A DNA stretch of 64,000 nucleotides from Desulfosarcina ovata subsp. ovata (GCF_009689005.1 NZ_AP021879.1:3968001-4032000), one strand, 5' to 3'; numbered from the stretch's first letter, positions 16,201 through 25,172 are shown. The notes: generated from the letters alone by a model not told the origin. Program-made: numbers and translations.

Positions 16201-19007
16201 ACCTGGCGGTCGCTGCCGGCATGGATGAATCCCAGATCGCCGTCGGTTTTGAAGCCCACCAGATGGGGCAGCGGGGAGATCAGGGTGCCGTTTTGGGCCG
16301 ACACACTGCGCCCGCCGGCCGGATCGAATCCTTCCGCCGAGAAACTCAGCTGGTAGGTGCCTTCGCGAAAGCGGTCCAGGGGGATCTGGAAGACCACCTT
16401 GCCGTCGGCATCGGTGGTGGCCGGTGCCAGGGCCTCATTCAGGTGCAGCGGGGAGCGGCTGGCATCGTCCAGTGGATCGGAGAAGTGGTAGTCGGCAAAT
16501 TCGGCGAAGCGGAACTGCGCCGGCCGGATGCGCATGTGGGCCTGCACCCGGCGATCCTGGGCCGGGGTGCCGAACAGGTTGGTCAGCACCACCCGGGCGG
16601 TGAGTGAGGGCGCTGTGGTCCAGCCGCGCGGCGGGACATCCATCAGGGTGCTTTTGATTTTCATGGTGTCGGGCACGAACTCCTCCACCGTGAATGCGGT
16701 CGATCCCAGCAGGCGTCCCCGCTGGCGGTTGTCGCGCACCAGATAGAGCGAGACCTGGTATCGTCCGGTGTCGGCGGTGGTGTCGGTGGGGTAGGCGATC
16801 TCGAAGAACCCCTTTGCCGGCAAGGTCACCCGTTCGGTTTTGACCGTGTTGTGGCGCGGTCCCTGGATGACTGCCTCCAGGGGGATGTCCGTCACGTTGT
16901 CGAGGGGGACCGTCTTGACGATCATCCCCAGATGAACGGTCTCACCGGGACGGTAGATTCCCCGATCGGAAAAGAGAAAGGCGTTCAACCGGCCATCCCG
17001 GCCCGCGTCATCCCATTCCCCGCCCACGTCATAGCGGGAGTAGTCCACCTGCCGGGCGTGGCCCTCAAAGGGGATGAAGGCGGTATCCGCCTCGGTGGTC
17101 ACCAGATAGACACTGGGCTGGCGCTCGTTTCTGAAATCCCGGGTGGTGGGCATGGCGGCGTGGCCGTTGGTGTCCGTGGCCTGGCGGAAGAGGGGCAGTC
17201 CGTTCTTGCCCAGCAGTTGGACCATGGCACCTTCGACCGGCTTCCCGCTGCTCAGGCGCTGGACGAAAACATCGTGGCTGTTATCGGCATTGTCCTTGAC
17301 CACCAGTCCCAGGTCGGTGATCAGGATCAGGCGGCGGTCCGCGGTTCCGCCCACCGGCCGCTTGTTCACCGGATCCCAGCCTTCCACGGAGACGAAAAAG
17401 AGGCCGTATCCCCGGTTTCCATCGGCCAGGTAGGTGGACAGATCCAGGGCGGTATAATTGGCCCGGCTGGGATGAAGGGGTTTGAGCGTCAGAATGGTGC
17501 GCGAAATATCGGTGATATTTTCTTCCGAAAACTCGGCCTGGGTGAAATCGGGGTCGCGGATGTCCCCGTCGGTCTGGGTGATCAGGTGGGTGAGTTGACC
17601 GGGCAGCAGGCGGCCGACCGTGGTTCTGAGGGCGGTCAGACCCCGGGCCATGATGCCCAGGCGCTGCTGACCGGCTGCGGTGACCAGGGAGCCTTCGCCG
17701 GCCAGCCGGACCTGGCGCGGATATGCCGGCACGGAGAGGACCGTATCGAAAAAACCGGCCTGGACGAAACCGTTGGCCGATTCCAGGCCGGGATCGATGC
17801 GCAGGTACAGGCTGCGCTTTTCCGGTGCATCGATCACAAAATGGTAGCTTGTCGAGGCATCCCGTGGATTGGGAATGGCCTTTACGGTCAGGTGCTGGGC
17901 GGCGGCCAGTTCCTGATCGCCCACGTCCCGGGGACTGTTCCAGTGCCGGCTGTTGCGCCGCCGGTTGACCTCGGGCAGCAGATGGACCGAAAGCTTGTCC
18001 ATCAGTTCCTTTTGGGCGATGGCATCGGTAAAGGCGAGGCTGATCACCTGCTGGGGATCGCCCTGGTCGTTGGTCACGATGCGGGTATCGGCCTCACTGA
18101 CCTTCAGGAAACTGTAGCGATCGGGCACCAACACCGTATCGGAGAGGCTTTCGGTGGTGGGGGTACCCCCCGTGGCCGGCATGATGCCGGGCGTGATGGT
18201 CAGGCGCATGGTGTTGGCCTGGGCCGGCAGTTCCAGCGGCGCGGAGGCGAGGTAGGCCCGGCGGCTGGTTTTGTCGGTGGTGACGGTTACATCCACCGGT
18301 CGGGGCGGCGTATCCATGCCTTCGCCCGACGGCCGCATGGCCATGGTGATGTGCGGTGCCAGGCCCGACCCATCCACGGGATGGGAAAAAAGAATCGTGG
18401 CGACGACCTTGCGTTGGTCGGCTTGAACGGGATCCTGATAAAATTCAAGGTTCTCGATAGTCGCCTGGAAGGATGGCGTGCTGAATTGGGCGGCCGCTTT
18501 TTTGAGCCGGGTCTCGGGGGTGAAAATCGACGGCGGAAAGTCGATGGTGAAACGGGTGCCGGCGGGCCAGGCCGTTTCGGGAATGAATTCCAGGGTCCGG
18601 TCGTCCGTCCATTGCCAGTGGCCGGCCAGGGCGGGATTCAGCCCGATGCCGTCCACGATTTTGCCGATCAGATCGATGCGTGCCACGCTGGGCGCGGTTT
18701 CGGGAATGGGGCGGTCCGGTCTGTCATTTTCCCGGTCATAGTCGAAGCGCACGACCAGCGGGTCGGGAAGCGGATCTTCAACATCGGCCGGCGGCCCGGG
18801 CGGTGTGATCTGGGCGGTCACCTGCAGTGGCGAGGGCAGGGTCATCAGGTAGCCGATACCGATGGCCGACAGGAGAACGAGACCTGAGAGCGTCCAGAAC
18901 ATCGCCGGACGCTGCCGGCGAAAACCGTTGATGCCGGCGATCCAGGGGGGCGCGGTATAGGTCAGGCGACCGAACAGCGATCTCAATATGTTGGCGATGC
19001 GTTGCAT
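13278..19007 (-). CDS. Alpha-2-macroglobulin family protease-trapping protein (YfhM-like)
   Basis: A 1909-residue envelope protein. A single membrane segment at about residues 37-55 follows a cytoplasmic N-terminus, so it is membrane-anchored rather than a lipoprotein (no lipobox seen). MG/A2M_N repeats occupy the first half, a bait-type region the middle, and the thioester motif GCTEQ (about residue 1461) opens the helical thioester domain. With the Cys and Gln both present, the internal thioester should form and could bind covalently to proteases that cleave the bait. It overlaps pbpC by 4 bp, giving the common A2M-PBP1C operon. Length is above the roughly 1650 of E. coli YfhM. Ribosome site is weak (AAGAT). 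Confidence 0.93.
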   Translation of the reverse strand: MQRIANILRSLFGRLTYTAPPWIAGINGFRRQRPAMFWTLSGLVLLSAIGIGYLMTLPSPLQVTAQITPPGPPADVEDPLPDPLVVRFDYDRENDRPDRPIPETAPSVARIDLIGKIVDGIGLNPALAGHWQWTDDRTLEFIPETAWPAGTRFTIDFPPSIFTPETRLKKAAAQFSTPSFQATIENLEFYQDPVQADQRKVVATILFSHPVDGSGLAPHITMAMRPSGEGMDTPPRPVDVTVTTDKTSRRAYLASAPLELPAQANTMRLTITPGIMPATGGTPTTESLSDTVLVPDRYSFLKVSEADTRIVTNDQGDPQQVISLAFTDAIAQKELMDKLSVHLLPEVNRRRNSRHWNSPRDVGDQELAAAQHLTVKAIPNPRDASTSYHFVIDAPEKRSLYLRIDPGLESANGFVQAGFFDTVLSVPAYPRQVRLAGEGSLVTAAGQQRLGIMARGLTALRTTVGRLLPGQLTHLITQTDGDIRDPDFTQAEFSEENITDISRTILTLKPLHPSRANYTALDLSTYLADGNRGYGLFFVSVEGWDPVNKRPVGGTADRRLILITDLGLVVKDNADNSHDVFVQRLSSGKPVEGAMVQLLGKNGLPLFRQATDTNGHAAMPTTRDFRNERQPSVYLVTTEADTAFIPFEGHARQVDYSRYDVGGEWDDAGRDGRLNAFLFSDRGIYRPGETVHLGMIVKTVPLDNVTDIPLEAVIQGPRHNTVKTERVTLPAKGFFEIAYPTDTTADTGRYQVSLYLVRDNRQRGRLLGSTAFTVEEFVPDTMKIKSTLMDVPPRGWTTAPSLTARVVLTNLFGTPAQDRRVQAHMRIRPAQFRFAEFADYHFSDPLDDASRSPLHLNEALAPATTDADGKVVFQIPLDRFREGTYQLSFSAEGFDPAGGRSVSAQNGTLISPLPHLVGFKTDGDLGFIHAGSDRQVAWIAIAPDLKRLTLSGLTLTRLEIQHLSTLVKQPNGTFAYQTVDRERVVDQSPFTIDASGSTTRLPTADSGDWAMEVHDLDGTRLARLTYTVVGHGNLTGRLEKEAALQVRLDKSDYQAGETIGLSITAPYVGAGLITIESDRVHAFKWFRTTTLSTLETIRLPDDLEGNAYLNVVFVRDTASREIFTSPLSTAVVPVTIDRIRRRLDVGLRVDEHVRPGQAMTIGYQCSQSARVAVFAVDEGILQVAGYRLPQPLDHFMKKRALRVTTRQMLDLILPEYELLREAMASGGGLMRKALAANLNPFARRTDKPAVFWSGIVDGGPEERTVDFTVPDTFSGNLVVMAVAVAENAVGSASTGTLVRGPFVLSPSLPLQAAPGDEFTATVGVSNLVQGSGPEAVVEVSVSASDGLTIVGERTLRLTVGQGSETPVHFTVRAGDAPGAASLAVTARLGDESARRTAGLSIRPAMPYRTTFASGYAENGTVQIPLSRRLFPQLAEQHAAASASPLVLVDALSAYLAHFPHGCTEQVVSQVFPLVGLSTLPAYASRRAEVEAHFGALIDRLRERQQANGGFSFWPGNATAADFPSVYAMHFLIDAREAGFAVPGDMLGRGTDYLRQVATRDTEELSDARVRAQAIYLLTRLGETTTNSLVRLQEQLEQTHKDRWRSDLTAMSMAATYTLLKMDDDAQRLVDGYPMGKGHDGPAGDFDRPLTRDAQALYLLSRHFAARAKALDGETLLRLVDPIFRGKTNTIGASYTILALAAYSRLNLPAGSTETIRFDLETAGGAKQPLEPRMNPFPVAVYTGDAGRMDISSPGSIFYLNVQSGFDRNLPDQPLRSGLEIHRDFVNTAGDVVDTFTQGEEVTVRLRIRSLEAGHVSNVAIIDLLPGGFEVVRRSVPRTVQGWRADYVDVREDRVVFYGSVEKSVRELTYRAKVTAPGRFARPPAFAEAMYDPNLQAATAAGTVTVAPAP

Positions 19008-19199
19008 GATCTTATCCTATATGAAAAGGGGTTGTGATCCGGGTGCGAGATTACAGTCACTATCGCACAAGGGCGCCACGGGAAACAAGGGGCAGGGCCG
19101 GTCGCCCCAGGGCAATCGCATGTAACTATCTTTCAATCTTTCTACCCGATAGCGATGAGTCACAAATGTCAAATATCCAATGAAAAATGCCAAATGGTG

Positions 19200-19250
19200 G
19201 TATTTTGTCCTTTTATAATCGATAGGATCCTTCAATTGACATTTGGCATC
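19200..19250 (-). repeat. Dispersed intergenic repeat, copy A
   Basis: Read on the minus strand this segment (starting about 19247, CCAAATGTCAATTGAAGGAT) lines up with 31027-31077 on the plus strand with roughly 70-75 percent identity by eye, including the shared CCAAATGTCAA, TGAAGGAT and ATCGAT blocks. No coding frame spans it. Confidence 0.55.
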
Positions 19251-19256
19251 GTTTTT

Positions 19257-20534
19257 TCACGTTCGGTGCCGGAAATCCACTTCAACACCATTGCCACCCA
19301 GCTCCACCCGACTTACCACCCGTGGCGTGCTGGCTACCACCCTACCCCGGCGGATGACAAACAGCCGTGCCGGGCGCAGGCGGATCGCCTCGTGGATGTC
19401 CCCCGCCTGCAGCACGACCATGTCGGCCCGGCAGCCCGGTTCGAGTCCATAGCCTTCCAGCCCCAGCGCCCGGGCACCGTTGACCGTCACGGCCTCGAAC
19501 ATCTGTCGGATCTCTTCCGTGCCGGTCATCTGGGCCACATGCAGCCCCATGTGGGCCACCTCGAGCATGTCGTGGGAGCCGAAGCTGTACCAGGGGTCCA
19601 TGACGCAGTCGTGGCCGAAAGCCACGTTGATGCCGGCGGCCAGCATCTCCCGCACCCGGGTCAGGCCACGGCGTTTGGGATAGGTGTCGTGGCGGCCCTG
19701 CAGGGTGATGTTGATCAGCGGGTTGGCCACGGCGTGGACCCGGGCTTCGGCCATCAGGGCCAGCAGTTTGGAGACGTAGTAGTTGTCCATGGAATGCATG
19801 CTGGTGAGATGCGAGCCGGTGACCCGCCCGTGAAGACCCAGGCGCTGGGTGTGAAAGGCCAGGGTCTCGATGTGCCGCGACCAGGGATCGTCGCTTTCGT
19901 CGCAGTGCATGTCCACCATCAGGCCCCGCTCGGCGGCCAGTTCGCACAGCTGGCGGATCGATTCGGCCCCCTGGTCCATGGTGCGCTCGAAATGGGGAAT
20001 GCCGCCGATAACGTCTACGCCCAGGTCCAGGGCGCGTGTCAAATTTTCCATGGCGCCGTCGCTGCGCAGCGCCCCGTCCTGGGGAAAGGCCACCAGTTGC
20101 AGGTCGATGTAATCCTTGAACTGCTCGCGGATGTCCAGGAGCGCCTCCACGGCCAGCAGGCGGCTGTCGCACACGTCCACGTGGCTGCGGATGACCAGCG
20201 TGCCCCGGGCGATGGCCCAGTGGCAGAGTTTTTCCGCACGCCCGCGGATGGCGTCCACGGTGAGGCTCGGTTTCAGCTCCCCCCACAACTGGATCCCTTC
20301 CAGCAGGGTGCCGCTCTGGTTGACCCGCGGCAGGCCGTAGCTCAGGGTGGCGTCCATGTGAAAATGGCTGTCCACGAAGGGCGGGCAGACCAACCGACCG
20401 GCGGCGTCGATGGTGTTGCCCGCCTCGCCGGCAATGGCGCGATCCACCGCTTCGATCCGTCCGTCACGCACGGCAATGTCCATCCCTGTGCGCCCGTCCG
20501 GCAGATTGGCGTTTTTGACGATCAGGTCGAACAT
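19257..20534 (-). CDS. codA: Cytosine deaminase (amidohydrolase superfamily)
   Basis: A 425-residue cytoplasmic enzyme converting cytosine to uracil and ammonia. It follows E. coli CodA block by block: PPFVDSHFHMDATL (metal ligands H57 and H59), NQSGTLLEGIQLWGE, HVDVCDSRLLA, VAFPQDG, GIPHFERT, DMHCDESDDPWSRH (metal His and catalytic Glu), TGSHLTSMHS, VANPLINITLQGRHDTYPKRRGLTRVREML and FGHDCVMDPWYSFG (metal Asp, about 311). The ATG at 20534 overlaps the stop of the ABC permease upstream by one base (TGATG) and has GGAGG, so I prefer it to a longer frame. Downstream of a nucleoside/nucleobase importer, it forms a pyrimidine salvage and nitrogen-release unit. Related substrates such as isoguanine or creatinine cannot be wholly excluded. 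Confidence 0.9.
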   Translation of the reverse strand: MFDLIVKNANLPDGRTGMDIAVRDGRIEAVDRAIAGEAGNTIDAAGRLVCPPFVDSHFHMDATLSYGLPRVNQSGTLLEGIQLWGELKPSLTVDAIRGRAEKLCHWAIARGTLVIRSHVDVCDSRLLAVEALLDIREQFKDYIDLQLVAFPQDGALRSDGAMENLTRALDLGVDVIGGIPHFERTMDQGAESIRQLCELAAERGLMVDMHCDESDDPWSRHIETLAFHTQRLGLHGRVTGSHLTSMHSMDNYYVSKLLALMAEARVHAVANPLINITLQGRHDTYPKRRGLTRVREMLAAGINVAFGHDCVMDPWYSFGSHDMLEVAHMGLHVAQMTGTEEIRQMFEAVTVNGARALGLEGYGLEPGCRADMVVLQAGDIHEAIRLRPARLFVIRRGRVVASTPRVVSRVELGGNGVEVDFRHRT

Positions 20535-21475
20535 CAGCGCTCCTCCTTTCGAAAGGGGGTCAGCAGGGCCGCCGGTGCCCTGGCATTGCGCGACACCAGG
20601 GCCATGCCCACGATGGTCAGCACGAAGGGCATCATCAGGAACACCTCGTAGGGCAGGTTGAAGCTGCTGGCCTGCAGCCGCAGCTGCAGGGCGTCGATGA
20701 AGGCGAAGAGCAACGCTCCGGCGGCGCTCTTCCATGGGTTCCACTGGCCGAAGACCACCAGGGCGATACAGACCCAGCCACGTCCGGAAATCACCCCGAA
20801 GGTGTAGGCGTTGTACTGGGCCATGGAGAGAAAGGCCCCGGCCAGCCCCATGAGGGCGCCGGAGAGCATCAGGGCCTGGTAGCGGATGCGGATGACGCTC
20901 ACCCCGGCAGTAAACGCCGCATGGGGGTTTTCACCCACGGTGCGCAGGTTGAGGCCCCATGGTGTGGTGCCGAGTACCCAGGCGACCGCCGGTACCAGAA
21001 AGAAGGCCAGGTAGACCAGGGCAAAGTGATCGAAGAGAATCGGTCCCAGGATCGGGATGGCCGATAGCCCCGGTATGGGCAGCGGCGTGAAGGCGGTGAT
21101 CTTGGGAATCGATGAGGGCTGGCCGAAAATCAACCGGTAGAAGTAGAAGGAGAGGCCCGAGCAGAGCAGGGTCACCCCGATACCCGAGACATGCTGGCTG
21201 AGTCCCAGGCTGACGGTGAGCAGGCCCATGAGCAGGCCGGCAAGCACGCCGGTGGCCATGGCTGCGGCCACGCCCAGCCAGAGACTGCCCGAGAAGTAAG
21301 CCGTGGAGAATCCGGTCATGGCGGCCAGCATCATGATGCCTTCGATGCCTAGGTTGAGGATGCCGGCCCGCTCGGCGAACAGCTCGCCCAGGGTGGCGAA
21401 AACGAGTGGCGTGGCGATGCGGATCAGGGCCGCGAAAAAGCCCGCCTGGAGAAGTTGGTCAAGGAGTTCATGCAT
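20534..21475 (-). CDS. Nucleoside/nucleobase ABC transporter permease (YufQ/NupQ-like)
   Basis: A 313-residue inner-membrane permease of the BPD_transp_2 family, with about eight to nine hydrophobic segments. The block FATLGELFAERAGILNLGIEGIM near residues 29-51 and the GENPHAAFTAGVSVIRIRYQAL motif (about 180-201, the coupling loop) are hallmarks of the second permease of BMP-type purine nucleoside importers. It overlaps the preceding permease gene by 8 bp and the codA start by one base. The family includes transporters for nucleosides and for some nucleobases; linkage to codA suggests cytosine, cytidine or a related compound. Confidence 0.9.
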   Translation of the reverse strand: MHELLDQLLQAGFFAALIRIATPLVFATLGELFAERAGILNLGIEGIMMLAAMTGFSTAYFSGSLWLGVAAAMATGVLAGLLMGLLTVSLGLSQHVSGIGVTLLCSGLSFYFYRLIFGQPSSIPKITAFTPLPIPGLSAIPILGPILFDHFALVYLAFFLVPAVAWVLGTTPWGLNLRTVGENPHAAFTAGVSVIRIRYQALMLSGALMGLAGAFLSMAQYNAYTFGVISGRGWVCIALVVFGQWNPWKSAAGALLFAFIDALQLRLQASSFNLPYEVFLMMPFVLTIVGMALVSRNARAPAALLTPFRKEER

Positions 21476-22535
21476 GCGAAAATCGCCTTATGCGGATGCG
21501 GTAGCGGGTGAAGAGCAGGGCCACCAGCATGGCGATCAGGGCCGTGCCCTGGATCACGTCGGCCAGGAACACCGGCACGCCGGTGGCCCGCGACATGGCT
21601 TCGGCCCCGGTGATGATGATGGCAAAGAAAACTGCGGCCGGAATCACCCCCAGGGGATTGAGCCGGGCCAGCATGGCAATGACGATGCCGGTATAACCGT
21701 ATCCCGGTGAGATTCCGGCCATGACCTGAAAGTGCAGCCCGGCCACCTCGCCCACGCCGGCCAGTCCGGCCAGGGCCCCGGAGACGGCTGCCGCCGTCAG
21801 GAGGATGCCGGTTACGCTGAAGCCGGCGTAGCGGGCGGCAACGGAATTCTCACCCACGGCCTGGATGCCGAACCCCAGCGTGGTGCGGCGCATGAGCAGC
21901 CAGGTGCCGAAGGATGCGATCCCGGCCAGCAGCACGCCCAGGTGCAGCCGGGTGGCGTGCAGCAGGATGGGAAACTCGGCGTCCATGCGGATGTCCGGCG
22001 AGTCGGGGTAGCCGCTCAAAGGGTCCTTCCAGGGGCCGTCCAGGAGGGCCATCATGCCGTAAAAGATGATGAAGTTGAGCAGCAGGGAGGCGACCACGTC
22101 GTCCACCTTGAAGCGCGATTTGAGCACCGCCGGAATCATGGCCCACAGGGCGCCGGCAACTGCCCCGGCCAGGATCATGGTCGGGCACAGGCTCCAGGCC
22201 GGCAGGGCTTCGCAGGCGCCCACAAAGGCGGCGGCCATGGCGCCGGCGAGCAGTTGTCCCTCGGCCCCGATATTCCAGAAGCGCGCCCGGAAGGCCACGG
22301 TCACGGCTAGTCCGGTGAAGATCATGGGGGTGGCCTTGACCAGGGTTTCCACCAGGTTGAAGCGGGTGGAGAGGGCGCTGAGAAAAAGCTTCTCGTAGGC
22401 GGTGATGACATTGGCTCCGGCCAGTAATATCAGTCCGCTGCACAGCACCAACGTGGCCGCCACGGCCATCAGCGGCAGGCAGAGGTTTAGCCATATGGGC
22501 GTGTGGCTGCGGTTTTCCAGGGTCAGTCGGATCAT
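21468..22535 (-). CDS. Nucleoside/nucleobase ABC transporter permease (YufP/NupP-like)
   Basis: A 355-residue partner permease of the same importer. It has the family block LVKATPMIFTGLAVTVAFRARFWNIGAEGQLL (about residues 66-97), longer than the equivalent of its neighbour, and the coupling motif AVGENSVAARYAGFSVTGIL (about 231-250). About eight to nine membrane segments are predicted. The start ATG overlaps the stop of the ATPase gene by 4 bp, so ATPase, permease, permease and deaminase are translationally coupled. The two permeases form the heterodimeric channel in the inner membrane. Confidence 0.9.
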   Translation of the reverse strand: MIRLTLENRSHTPIWLNLCLPLMAVAATLVLCSGLILLAGANVITAYEKLFLSALSTRFNLVETLVKATPMIFTGLAVTVAFRARFWNIGAEGQLLAGAMAAAFVGACEALPAWSLCPTMILAGAVAGALWAMIPAVLKSRFKVDDVVASLLLNFIIFYGMMALLDGPWKDPLSGYPDSPDIRMDAEFPILLHATRLHLGVLLAGIASFGTWLLMRRTTLGFGIQAVGENSVAARYAGFSVTGILLTAAAVSGALAGLAGVGEVAGLHFQVMAGISPGYGYTGIVIAMLARLNPLGVIPAAVFFAIIITGAEAMSRATGVPVFLADVIQGTALIAMLVALLFTRYRIRIRRFSHA

Positions 22536-24049
22536 GCGGCCTCCCGTACGCCGGCCATCAGCAATCCGATCCGTTCGACGCTGGCCTCCTCGATGGGCAG
22601 CGTCGCCATGATGCGGCCTTCGAACATTACCGCGATGCGGTCGCTGAGCAGAAAGAGTTCTTCCAGGTCTTCGCTGATCACCAGTACCCCACTGCCCTGC
22701 TGTCGCAGGTTGAGGAATTGCTCGTGGACGAAACCGGCGGCCGAGACGTCCAGGCCGCGGGTGGGCTGGGCGGCCAGCAGAACCCGTGGGTTCCAGGCCA
22801 GTTCCCGGGCCAGCAGCGCCTTCTGCAGGTTGCCGCCGGAGAGGGTGCCAGCGCGAACGGCGCTGCCCGCCGTCTTGATGCCGAACTGGGCGATACGATT
22901 TTGGGCGAATTGCCGGATGGCGCCTAGTTTGAGAAAACCGAAACGGCTGAAGCGCCGTTCGCGGATTCTGGGCAGGACGAGATTACTGGCCAGCGGCAAC
23001 GTGGTGATCAGTCCGGTGCCCATGCGATCCTCGGGAATGCGGCCGATGCCGAGCCCCTGCATGGTCTTCGGGGAGGGCTCGGCGACGACCTTGCTGGCCA
23101 CGACCATCCGGCCGCCGGAAGGCATCAACACCCCGGCCACCACGTCGGCCAGTTCTTTCTGACCGTTTCCCGAGACACCGGCCACACCGACAATTTCGCC
23201 GGCATGCACGCTGAGGTCGATACCCTTAAGCCCCTGGCGGGTGCCGTTGGCCGTGTGGATGTTTTCCAGAGTCAGCAGCACCTTGCCCAATCGAGCCGGC
23301 CGTTTTTCCGGCGGAGTGACGGTGCGGCCGCACATCAGCTCGGCCAGTTGGCGTCGGCTGGTGCCAGCGTCGTTGGCCACGGTCGCCGCCACCTGTCCCT
23401 GGCGCAGGATCACCACCCGGGTGGTGATCCTGCGTACCTCGTTGAGTTTGTGGCTGATGAAAATTACCCCCATGCCGTTTTCCGCCATGGCCGCCATGGC
23501 CTGGAACAGGCCGTCGGCCTCCTGGGGGGTGAGGGCCGCCGTGGGTTCGTCGAGGATCAGGATGCGTGCCCCGCGCACCAGGGCCTTGATGATCTCCAGG
23601 CGCTGCTGCTGGCCCACGGTGAGTTCCCCGGCCAGTACGGACGGGTCGAGATAAAGCCCGTAGCCATAACGAATTTCTTCCATGCGCCGAAGAATTCGGC
23701 GTTGGTTGAGCCGCCATCCGCTGCCGTGCTGGCCGACCATGAGATTTTCCAGCACGGTGTGCGAGGGGACCAGGTGGTAGTGCTGGTGCACCATGCCCAC
23801 CCCCAGGGCCAGGGCGTCGGCCGAACTGTGGATGGCGGCCGGCCGGCCGTCGATACGGATCGTTCCGGCATCGGCATCGTAGGCCCCGAAAAGAATGTTC
23901 ATCAGGGTGGTCTTGCCGGCCCCGTTTTCCCCCAGCAGGCCGACGATTTCGCCGGCGGCCAGGATCAGGTCGATGCCGGCGTTGGCCGTGACACTGCCGA
24001 AGTGCTTGGTGATGCCGCGCATTTCCAATAGCGGCGGAGAATCGGACAT
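22532..24049 (-). CDS. Nucleoside/nucleobase ABC transporter ATP-binding protein (tandem ABC domains)
   Basis: A 505-residue fusion of two ABC ATPase domains, as in YufO/RbsA-type proteins. Domain 1 has Walker A GENGAGKT (about residues 40-47), signature LTVGQQQRLEI, Walker B ILILDEPTAALTP and the switch HKLNEV. Domain 2 (from about 260) has a degenerate Walker A GVSGNGQKE, the signature LSGGNLQKALLARELAW, and AQPTRGLD in place of a standard Walker B, which is normal for this family. It powers the importer from the cytoplasmic side. It starts 3 bp after the binding-protein gene ends, confirming one operon. Confidence 0.92.
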   Translation of the reverse strand: MSDSPPLLEMRGITKHFGSVTANAGIDLILAAGEIVGLLGENGAGKTTLMNILFGAYDADAGTIRIDGRPAAIHSSADALALGVGMVHQHYHLVPSHTVLENLMVGQHGSGWRLNQRRILRRMEEIRYGYGLYLDPSVLAGELTVGQQQRLEIIKALVRGARILILDEPTAALTPQEADGLFQAMAAMAENGMGVIFISHKLNEVRRITTRVVILRQGQVAATVANDAGTSRRQLAELMCGRTVTPPEKRPARLGKVLLTLENIHTANGTRQGLKGIDLSVHAGEIVGVAGVSGNGQKELADVVAGVLMPSGGRMVVASKVVAEPSPKTMQGLGIGRIPEDRMGTGLITTLPLASNLVLPRIRERRFSRFGFLKLGAIRQFAQNRIAQFGIKTAGSAVRAGTLSGGNLQKALLARELAWNPRVLLAAQPTRGLDVSAAGFVHEQFLNLRQQGSGVLVISEDLEELFLLSDRIAVMFEGRIMATLPIEEASVERIGLLMAGVREAA

Positions 24050-24052
24050 GGG

Positions 24053-25060
24053 TTATTCCGATTTTGGAATCGATTCATCAATATCCACCCGAAAGGTGCC
24101 GTCCAGGATCTCCTGCCTGCGTTTTTCGACCAGTTCTTTGACCTCGGCCGGCAGTTTGGCGTCGAACTTGTGGTAGGGCGCCAGGTAGGAACCGCCCTTG
24201 GACATGTAGGAAAAGCCGCCGAAATCCTGGGCCGTGTAAACGCCGGCCTTGACCAGGCTGATGGCCTGCTTCACTGTGGGCCACATGTCCCAGACCGGTC
24301 CGGTGACCACCGTGTCCGGTCCCAGGCTGGATTGATCGGACATGTTGGAAATGGCCAGGGCCCCCTTTTCAACGGCTGCCTCGACCACGCCGAAGCGCTC
24401 GGCATAGATCACGTCCACGCCGGCCTCGATCTGGGCCAGAGCCGCTTCCTTGGCCTTGGGCGGATCGAAAAAGGAACCGATAAAGGAGAACTTGCACTTC
24501 ACATCCTTATTGACCTCCTTGGCGCCGGCATAGAAAGCGTTGGCCAGACGGTTGACCTCGGGGATGGGCATGGCCGCGACCACGCCGATGATGTTGCTTT
24601 TGGTCATCTTGCCGGCGATCATGCCCGACAGGTAGGCCGGCTCGTGAATCCAGTTGTCGAAAACGCCGAAGTTGGGCTCGGCCGGCCCGATGCCCGAGCC
24701 GAAGACAAAGGCCACATCCGGATAATCGCGGGCCACCCGGCGGGCGATGCGCTCGGCACCGAAGGCGTCGCCGGTGATCAGTTTATACCCCTTCTCGGCG
24801 TATTCCCGCATGACGCGGGCGAAATCAGCGGATTTGACGCTTTCCGAATAGTCGTAGACGATGCCCAGATCGCTTTTGGCCTTGACCAGGGCCACGTGGA
24901 TCTGGTTGACCCAGGGCTCTTCGATGGGGGTCTCGAACACCGCCGCCACTTTCAGCGGTTCGGCGGCTGCCATCGCCGGCATGATACCGATTGTCATCGC
25001 CACGATAAGAAGCAGCGCCATCGCCGCGAATTCTTTTACCGCTCCGTTAAATCCCTTCAT
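24053..25060 (-). CDS. BMP-family periplasmic nucleoside/nucleobase-binding protein
   Basis: A 335-residue BMP (basic membrane protein/PnrA-like) receptor and first gene of the operon. A signal peptide runs to about residue 32 (hydrophobic core ALLLIVAMTIGI, cleavage near AMAAAEP). No cysteine follows the core, so it is probably soluble rather than a lipoprotein. Recognisable BMP blocks are VAAVFETPIEEPWVNQ, the GDAFGAERIARRVARDYPDVAFVFGSG stretch and GVVAAMPIPEVNRLANAFYAGA. Members bind purine and pyrimidine nucleosides or bases. AGGAAA precedes the ATG. The codA gene three places downstream argues for cytosine or cytidine as ligand (inference). Confidence 0.9.
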   Translation of the reverse strand: MKGFNGAVKEFAAMALLLIVAMTIGIMPAMAAAEPLKVAAVFETPIEEPWVNQIHVALVKAKSDLGIVYDYSESVKSADFARVMREYAEKGYKLITGDAFGAERIARRVARDYPDVAFVFGSGIGPAEPNFGVFDNWIHEPAYLSGMIAGKMTKSNIIGVVAAMPIPEVNRLANAFYAGAKEVNKDVKCKFSFIGSFFDPPKAKEAALAQIEAGVDVIYAERFGVVEAAVEKGALAISNMSDQSSLGPDTVVTGPVWDMWPTVKQAISLVKAGVYTAQDFGGFSYMSKGGSYLAPYHKFDAKLPAEVKELVEKRRQEILDGTFRVDIDESIPKSE

Positions 25061-25172
25061 TCCGTTTCCTTTCTTTTTCCTCTTGATCGTTGCGTTTTAT
25101 TCATGACTGTTTTTCACAGCCCGTCGGAAACCCTTGCAAATGAATTGCCATGGTTTCTGAACGGACTGCTTT

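Noticed and set aside
16851-18887. 678-residue plus-strand open frame opposite the alpha-2-macroglobulin gene
   Set aside because: It is a GC-rich antisense shadow of a clearly coding gene and has no recognisable domain.
20535-20744. Longer N-terminus for the cytosine deaminase
   Set aside because: It lies within the upstream permease gene, does not match CodA, and the ATG at 20534 has its own ribosome site and one-base coupling.
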